Assembly (NCBI RefSeq): GCF_001039355.2
Contig: NW_019776135.1
Span: 554,862-618,861, forward strand
Reading direction: 5' to 3'
Length of the DNA: 64,000 nt
Source: Lingula anatina
Taxonomy: Eukaryota > Brachiopoda > Lingulata > Lingulida > Lingulidae
Both the position numbers and the translations under genes were made by a program. The stretch's first letter is position 1, and the number at the start of each line of letters is the position of its first letter. Under the pieces are notes generated by a model that worked only from the letters and a program-made list of their open reading frames with translations, did no database searches and was not told the DNA's origin. Below are positions 27,101 through 36,100 of this stretch, in pieces.

Positions 27101-30100
27101 AGACAGTGGCCGTGCGAAATCTCACAGAATCGTACGGATTTAAGGCCTCCGCAGTCTCTACGGTTTTGTCAAGCCGTACCTTTTGACAAATTTTTATAAT
27201 CGAAAGCCCGTAGACTGTTACAATATCGAGATGGCATTGCGCAATCCCCTCACAGGCATTGCATAGGCATCTTACGAGCATTGTACGGTGGACTTGTGGA
27301 TTGCTCAACAACGCAAGGCTATCCTGCGATACGGAGCTGTCAAAATACATAAGCCTTGATTACATTTGCCACGGGTGCCGCACCAAAGTGTATACGATTT
27401 TCCGTACGATTTTTAAAAAATCTACGGGCTGCGGGCTGCGGCGAATATAACGTGCGGGAGCCGTGCCTATTTTCGGATATACCTCGAGGTCACGTGGGGA
27501 AAATCGTATTTCTTTTTAAAAATGATCGTTCAGAACCCTTTCAATCTCAGTGCAGTTGCCGTACGTTTTTTGTGCAGCTTCATTGAAGTTTGACACGCTG
27601 TTGGTTCACCCCCCTACAATATTTTTCAACCTTGTGTTCAGGTAAAGAAAAAGTACAAACCCACGTTTATGCAAATGAATTGCACCAAGGAGTTGTACAA
27701 CTCCTTGATTACACTAACATTTAAACATCTGAACTACTCTTATGCCTCCTTAACCACCATATAAGGAAGGAAAAGAGACCAATAACAGGGCCCCGTAACT
27801 CGAAAGCATTGCGCATTGCCACTGAGCGCAAGCGTCTTGATTCCATAACTCGCCCATACTCGACCCCATATGGGGGTTATGCAATCGAGACTCATGCACT
27901 CGGTGGCAATGCGCGATGTGCGATGCTTTCGCGCGATGCTTTCGAGTTACGGGGTCCAGGTTCAACCATATTATTATGATCAACCCAAGTCCATCGAACA
28001 ATGCCCGAGCGGGACAGCGCGATGCCATCTACGACCAGCGGGCTTACGAATTAAAAAAAATTGTAAGAAGTTTCAGCTTGATAAAATCTAAGAGGCTACA
28101 GAAGCTGTGAATCCGTACGGTTTTGTACGATTTCGTACTGTCACCGTCTGCTTCCGAACAGACACGGCACGAAAAGGGATTTACGGGCAGTTTATGAGCA
28201 GTGTATGGACATCGCATGGCAAATGTAAACGGTTTCTCGTGGACCATTTTGCACCGTATTTGTCGCCCTTATCCTCGTGTTTTTCCTCATGCTATTATTT
28301 AAAGGCCCCATCACACTTATTCGGAATCAGCAGTAATCAAGCAGAATTAGAAGGAATGAAGAATTTTCAAAATTCGTCCCACATTCGGGAAGAAATTTCA
28401 AATTGACCTATATTCTCGTAAGAATACCGTTGGAATACACAAAATGCGCTTCGAATCCGCCTGGAATGACTCGTGCACATTTTTGGTGTATTAACCGCTG
28501 GAATGTAGTTGAAACGTACTTGAAATATCGATAATGCTGTCAGAATGCAGTCAGAATATTTAGAATACACTTTGAATGCGGTACGAGTGTAGTTCGATTG
28601 CTGGCCGAAATAGAATTTCGGCCAGCAATCGAGATGCATTCGAGTTGCATTTCGGCTCATTTGAGGCACATGCAGAACATTCTCCCATAAATGCGATCAG
28701 AATGTTTCGAATGCTGTTGGAATGCTGTAAGAATATTAAGCATTCATAGGACAGTTAGAATACACTTAGAATGCCATTCAATATTTTTCCACTTGGAATG
28801 CACTTCGAAAGTTTTGAGCATGAGCAAAACATTCCGACCGGACACAAGAATGGGCCCATATATTTAGAATGCACTCAGAATTTTTAGAACGCAATTCGAA
28901 TGTCCAGGAATATACAAAGAATTCCCATTTCGACTACGTTCTAGCTCATTCCGCCTCTAGCGTGACTAGCGTATAATAACCTCTTCAATTTCGCCTTTGG
29001 TAGTTTAGGGAAGCGTAATAATAGTAAAATATCTTAAATTTTTTTAAACTTGAAGATGTGCGTCTCATTGATATTTCGGCGTAAGTGGTCAAATACACAT
29101 CGTATCAAACAGCATTGCTTCCGCACGGATACTGTACGTCAGCAGCAGTGGCTGAAAGGGCTCAGTATATGATCGCTTTGCAACCGACAAACACCGATAT
29201 TCCACGACCGGACGTCAAGGTCATGTGGGAGAAATGGCACAGCGACCGTATGTAATGTAGACATACTCCACGTAGGCTACACGCTTTTTTTTCACATACA
29301 CTAAAGTGGATATAGATATTTTGATATTTTCCAAAAGAAATTGATAAAATTTATTTAAAAAAATAAAGTGTCCTTTTTAACATGCAGACGAACAAAATGA
29401 ACCAAGGGATGTTGTAGAGAAATATGAACCTGGCCTTTATAAAGGTAAAATAATACATGTTGTGATGTGATGGTGCAAAATTTTGATTGTTAGATAAATA
29501 ACAGAAGGGCAAATCATGTGTTGTTAACTCTCCTGTTGCGGTACATTTGCGCGTGAACCTCATTTGTTTTGCTCTCCCAGGGAGCTTATTGGTTTTTACG
29601 TATCGTTTTTATGAAATACCAAAACAATTCAATATGTGAACAATGCTGAGCTTTAGAATACACATCTGCCAAAATATCTATTGTGGTACAAAGACAGGTG
29701 CTGAAATATGTAGCATTGGACCTTTTTAACTAGGGTCGTGAACACCCAAAATCGATTTCTTTGCAAGGGAATGTAAAATCAATAGTTTTTTGGACACTTA
29801 GCATTAACAAAATATAAGCCTTAATGTTTTCGAGTTCCACAGGTTTCAGGACAAAAAAAAAAAAAAAAAAAAAAATAATAATAATAATAATAAAATAAAA
29901 TAAACACAAAAATAAACAGGCATGGAATAAATAATACATCAAAACTTTTTACAAATCACTAAAAGCTGTAATATCCTTCATATACAGTAGCATACATTCT
30001 CAAAATAAAAAAAAAACGAAAAATAAAAACATTGCCCCAAGATCACTCCGTATACAATACTAGGGATGTAACAACAACATGTAATTCTGTTGAAGCACTT

Positions 30101-33100
30101 CCCAACACCATATATCAAGATTATTTAAGTTTCTAGGAGAGTTCAAATAAGTTATTGTGAACACCTGGTTAAAAAAAGGCAGCAAACTTACCGACATGTC
30201 TCTGTGCTTTGACTAAACTTATACAACCAACCAGTCGCAGGAGCCTCGCCTTATGTATTGATCTGGAGAATTCCGACTCCTTTATTGTAGTATGAAGTGA
30301 TTCGCGCATGTGCGAATTCGTGGAAAGTGTAATTTGAACAAACGTGCCATTTAACGTATAGTAGCCGAAAAAAAGGAGACAGTGCGGTCATGCTAGATGT
30401 CTATGGGTGCATTCCCAGAGATTTAGATCGACCTAACTCCCTGGGGGTTCACGCTAAATTGCAGTCAGCCGAGCGAGCACCATAGTTAATTACCCCCTTA
30501 CAGTTTTTAGTAGGCGGGACAGACACTTGAGCTGACAGTAATCTTTTGAGACTCCCCATAGGGATAGATCGATCCTAAATCTATGGGAATGGGGTCTATC
30601 TTCGTATTTGTAATATTTTCGTTGGTTTCTACAAAAACATGCAGCTTCATTGAACAACGACCAATACTTTTATGATTTCATTTTTCTGGGAACAGAGCGA
30701 ATATTTTATAAACTATTTGTATCTCCCGGAATATGTTTATTTGTTTTCCGGGATATACAATTTTTCATGGTAATTTTTATTCTTGGTGTTTATGGTGGCG
30801 CTTGGTTACGCACATAGCATAAAAAGTTGTCTGTTGCCTTGTGTGAACTGTGTCTCCTTACATTTACGAGTCAAAATGAGATTTCAAATTAAGATAATGT
30901 AAGTCTTTAGGCGAATTGTGACTACTTTATTGTCGTATGGAGGTATCTGCGCATGTGCGAATTCGTGGAAAATATATTTTAACCCAACGCTCCATTGATC
31001 GTAGCCAACAATGTAAATATGGGTCTATTTTTTCAGACAAAACGAAAAGGTTTATTTATCACAGCATGAATACCGCGCCAATAACCTTTTGACAATAAGT
31101 TCTTAACATCGCCCAAAGAATTTTTGTTAAGTGTCAGACTATTGTTAGAAACCCCATCCTATAAAACATATATGTTGACGCAGTTTTTTACCATAGAGCA
31201 CACTATCAGTATACTTTTCAGCGTCCTTCTCTCTCTCTCACATACATGATGTTTAAGGATATTATCACCTTTCGCTCAAAACTCCTTATTTACTACACAT
31301 ACATTCTTTTGAGTAAAAGATAAATTGACTAAACTAATAAACATTTAGACATATGTCATCCTACGGTTGACGTCATAAATGCCACTTTGGGGTAAAATCT
31401 GAAAATCACTTTCTCATATTTCTCCTTTACTTGAGCACCCACGATCACCGTTTCAACTCAATTTAATGACACCTTTTATTACTCCAAAGCTCTGCCAGCG
31501 ATTTTTAGTTCAGATTTATCAGTGACAAAGCAAAATGTCACTTTTGTTTAACCGAAATCTGTATAAAAAGGACTCATAACTACACAGGCCCTACCTAAAT
31601 CATATAAACCAAAATGACCACACGGGATTGTAGCCTATACACCTTGATCAACTCTGCCAATTTTTATGATAAAAACTCTTTCAGGGATGAGGTTACGCCC
31701 CAAACCGCTTGTTATCTCACTTCAAAACTAGAGGATCAGAGAGGCGATACTGCCTCCAGGTATTGTACCGCCAGCTGGAGTAAGCGCATGCGTATAAAGG
31801 GACACCACCTCCAGTGTTGTGTTTGACAAGCTCTAAAAATGCAGTAAACAAAAGTTCTCAATATTTTTGTCGAAAATTGCCATTTAAAACAAAATCATGG
31901 GAAAAGTAAAAGTTTAAATCCAAATTTGTGAAAAGTGGGTCAATGGTCAATTTCAAGATCACAGTTAGATTGCCAGTATATGACTTCCAATTCAAGTTCA
32001 ATAGTAACTAGGGGCGAGTCTCTGCCAGTTTTGGAGATACATGTACATGTATAAGGAACAGAAACCTTGCAAAGTTCAGTCCATGGTGAAAAGAAGGCCA
32101 AAGGTCAATTTTAAGGTCACAGTTACATGTATATTGGGTTACAAGGGTTACAATATCCTTGATATTCTTTTTTCCAGGAAAAGTTGATGGTCTTTATGGG
32201 GACCCCAGTAGCTGTGCTCATTTTTACCGCTGTGATTTCGGCACTGCCACCAGGTTCGCTTGTCCACATAGGCTGAGATGGAACGAGAATATCGCGAGAT
32301 GTGATTGGCAGTATAACTCTCACTGCACCATCACGGCTGTTTCTCCCAAAGTTGATGTCGCGACGAATCCGATTACGCCTGGCCCCTCCGCTTCCGCAAG
32401 GCTCGACGAAACGACAACCAGTTTTAAAATGGAACTTTCAGATGGAGGTAATACAAACATGTACTATAGCGATACATAAGTACACGTACCGGTAAATCTG
32501 AACTGACAATGCCTAGAAAAAATATTAGCGGCTTGTAAATACAAATACATTTAACGACGCGAGATTTTGATATATATAGCATTTTTACCGTTTTGATTTA
32601 TAAAACAGTCAAGGGAATGCCGGTGTACCATGAAAATATCACTCCCCCATAATGTGACTCCCCAGTCAGATTTTCATTATGAAAATGTGACTCCCCAGTC
32701 AAATTTTCATTATGAAAATGTGACTCCCCAGTCAAACTTTCATTATGAAAATGTGACTCCCCCCATGAAATTTTTACTCCCCCACAAAACTTTATAAATC
32801 TTATTTTATATGAGTATATGACTTTTTATATTGTAGTATGCAAAATAGAGCATACATTGACACTTTTTGTTAGTTTACAGGTGAAAATTTTGATGAGAAA
32901 ATAAGAAAATTAAAAATGTGCATTTTACCACTCAATGAAAAAGCTATTTATTTGATATTTGGTGACCATTTCAACATCGTGTCCTTAAGTATACTTTATG
33001 AAGAATATGATGGAAATATTTGAAAGTTTGGTGGTAAAATATTGGGTGCAAAAAATAAAAAAGATCATGAAATATCTTCATATTCATACCAATGGGATTT

Positions 33101-36100
33101 GGACACCCATGGAGAAAGTCCATATTTTATATTTAGTCACCATACCATTGTTTTCCACATAGTTTGCATTGTGATGTATATTTTATTAGTATTTCAAATT
33201 TTTGTGGTAAAAATTGATAATTTTTGAAACAAGTATTCATCTTACTGCCCGTAGGATTTGGACTCCCATAGCCTTTTCATGGGAGTCATTGGGTGGAAAA
33301 ATACACATTTTTTATTTTCTTATTTTCTCGTGAAAATTTTCAAAAAGTGCCAATGTGTCCTCCATTATGGATACTGCAAGATAAAAGTTATATACTCAAA
33401 TAAAATATGATTTATAAAGTTTTGTGAGGGGGAGTCAAAATTTCATGGGGGGAGTCAGATTTTCATTATGAAATTTTGACTGGGGGAGTCAGATTTTCAT
33501 GGGAGTCAGATTTTCAAGTTACACCGGCACTTTATTTTGTGGATGTTGAGCAAGTGAAGCATTACTTTTGCAATATAATCCGGGTTTTGTTTTGTATGAG
33601 GAGTGTTGTTCATTTTTGAAATACTGGTTAAGGTTAATAACGAAAAAAAGTGAATGCCTTATTCTGTGTATTTCAGCGGATGTTTGCCTGCAGTCATCAA
33701 ACTGTTGGCTAAAATTTGACTTCAAGTACGAAGACAACTGGAACGACTGTCACGGCGACAAGTACGTTCGGCGAACTCCGTATTCTGTCGGGAAATACGT
33801 CGGCGTAATACTATGCTCGCCTCACAGGTATATTAAGTTATTCGATGAATTATTATAGCATACATCATAATGCAAAATCACTTTCTCCTGATGCGAGATC
33901 CCTAAAGCCTTTTTACAAACAAAACACATGATTATTTAACAAGTATTCGATGCACATCAGACATTTAGATTTTAATCAAATTTCATAAAGTGGACTAACA
34001 TGGGCTTTTTTCTGCAAGTTTCTTCCATGAAATAGTATTATTCATTTTCTAGATATAAACTGTTGATGAGCGACGGCCTCAGTGAGGAATTCCTGAATAT
34101 AGCAGACAGTAATGGACATGGTCAGGATCACTGTGAGTTTGTTGGTGGGAACGAGCGTGATGCTAATCTTCCCAGCCACTTCTGGTCCTCTCCCTCAGCA
34201 AGAGGTGAGTTTATTGTTAGCAGAAGAAAAAACTACAAATATCAGAACAGTATTGATTTTTCTATAAGATTTAATGGGCGCCGAGGAAAAAGGGGACGAG
34301 TCTGTCAGCTGCGTGCGGCTACCAGTTCATCCCTGTTCCTAGGATCCAGAATGAAGTAAGTTAGATCCTATAGCCTGCAGGCAAGTTGCAAATACATTGT
34401 AGCTATATTTTTTTTGATAGTTAATCTGCTAATCCATGGCCGTTAAAGCAGAAATATCGAAAGTTATCTATCTTTTAATAATTAATGAGAGAAAGGAGAT
34501 ATTGTTAGGCCTATCAAAACATGATCTACCTTTACTCCTACCTTTAACTCTACATTTGAATAAAGACTTGTTTAAGAAATGCTTTGAGTACATTGAACGA
34601 CCTTTAATCATCCAGGTTTCTATCGTTCCAATGCCAAAGAGGGTCTAACCACTGGTAACATTGGTTTCGGTCCTAAGGATGGATCACGGTGGACTGGGAA
34701 GTATTACGTCAGGTGGTATGAGTGTGGGGTGCAGATACCAGGAGACGCCACAGTCGTGGATATGACGTCACAACACACAAAACAACCTCCAGCACCTTGT
34801 AAGTTTTTTTTTCAAAAAGAGTACTTTTCTAATGCAATGTTTTATACAAACAACAGCATGTGTTCTTTGATCAAAACACGTATTGTATGTTATACAATTT
34901 CTTGTTCTAGCACCGAAACTCGTGTTCTCTGTACGCCCTGAAAACCAGACTGTAATGGAGGAAAAGCTGGTGGTACTGGAATGCAGTGTTGACCACGATG
35001 ACGTCACATATTCCTGGACGAAAGATGATGTCAATGCGACCTCTATCCCGGAGCTGGAAGTACTACCAGGAGGGATTCTTCTCATTTCTAAGTTCAGACA
35101 GAGTCTTGCTGGAGTGTATTCGTGTATCGCATCAACTGACGGCGAGGTCGCCCAAGCTCGAGCTTGGATTAGTTCACATACGTCATCATGCACTTTAGGT
35201 GAGGAAATATTAAAACATATCAAACTTCGCAAAACAATTTTATGTGTAAAAATGTAAGAAATGTTCTGGAAAACGACTGAATTCATGACATCGTTAGTTT
35301 CATTTGTTATTTTATAACTATTCCCTCTTAATATTAAAATATAAATTCTGATCAATCCAGTTGTGAAGTTTAAAGGTAAAATTATTAACTCTAATACTGG
35401 ACACATCCAAAAGACATCTTCAAGGAACTGTCACTACAGGTGACACAGCTGGTGGTATTACAGCTTTCACGTGACAGTCGGCATTTCCCTTTTAATGTGC
35501 GTTCACAATGAAAGTATCGTATGCGGTAGGTCGACACAGCTCTGCTGAGACTTTCGCAGATTACACGCCCCCTTGAGCAGCTAGGAGGTGATTAAGTTTC
35601 GTATTTTTGAAACCACTAATTCCAGATGGTTTAACTTTCGTGTGCGTTCTGTACGCCGCACTTAAAGTGTAGTGAAAAAGCCTTCCAGAAGCCGAGAGCA
35701 CACAAAGTTTAACACTCCCTGCTGCTAGTTTCATTCAGTTAATCTGCCATTCTGTCATTCAGCAAAAAGTCATTCAGCAAAAGTCCCCACGGAGTTGGAA
35801 CCACCTACCTAGTATGATAGGTTTATCGTGAACACACCCTTAGGGCCTACTTATGATTATCTTATCAATTTTCTTTGTTTTAAACTTTTTGTCATATAAC
35901 TGCTTAGCGACCTGTATACATGTATGCCTACCAGTTGTGTTATTTGTGTTATTAAAAAGTACCATTTTCTAACCTTTTAGAATTCAAAGACAAGCCACTC
36001 AATATGACAGTGGACGTTGGAAGTCTGCACATCTTCTCCTGTCGTGTGCAAGGCGCACAAATAGTATGGAAGAAAGATGGCGCTCCAATCGGTACCTCGT

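Larger units (their letters stand above)
21361..31240. repeat. Tandem unit 3 of the intron-1 triplication, longer and rearranged
   Basis: Starts like the others. It then carries segments akin to unit 2 (22250-22740, with the CAGGGGCGGA element) and segments akin to unit 1 (about 22800-23580, with the CAGGCCCGTAGCC element), so it looks mosaic. The gene is at 23586-24680. Downstream homology resumes at 25396-25640 (like 17757-18000), 29380-29770 (like 11400-11750) and 30100-31240 (like 12790-13570), interrupted by about 3.5 kb of other repeats. Confidence 0.75.
2212..32177 (+). other. Intron 1 of the protease gene, about 30 kb, hosting three antisense genes
   Basis: Donor gtacag at 2212, acceptor ttttttccag ending at 32177. 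The intron contains a tandem triplication with three minus-strand membrane-protein genes, a separate minus-strand first exon, LINE remnants and many MITEs. Its 5' part (2212-4000) is AT-rich, with an A/AAATA tract at 3026-3091 and no supported gene. Confidence 0.8.

Noticed and set aside
28595-28631. CRISPR or tRNA-like structure at the hairpin
   Set aside because: Only one hairpin, no spaced identical repeats, no cloverleaf; the sequence is from an animal genome.
31614-31826. 70-codon plus-strand ORF before protease exon 2
   Set aside because: No domain match and no splice relation to the neighbouring exons.
34768-35406. 212-codon minus-strand ORF opposite Ig domain 1
   Set aside because: Antisense shadow of exon 6; no domain on the minus strand and no splice support.
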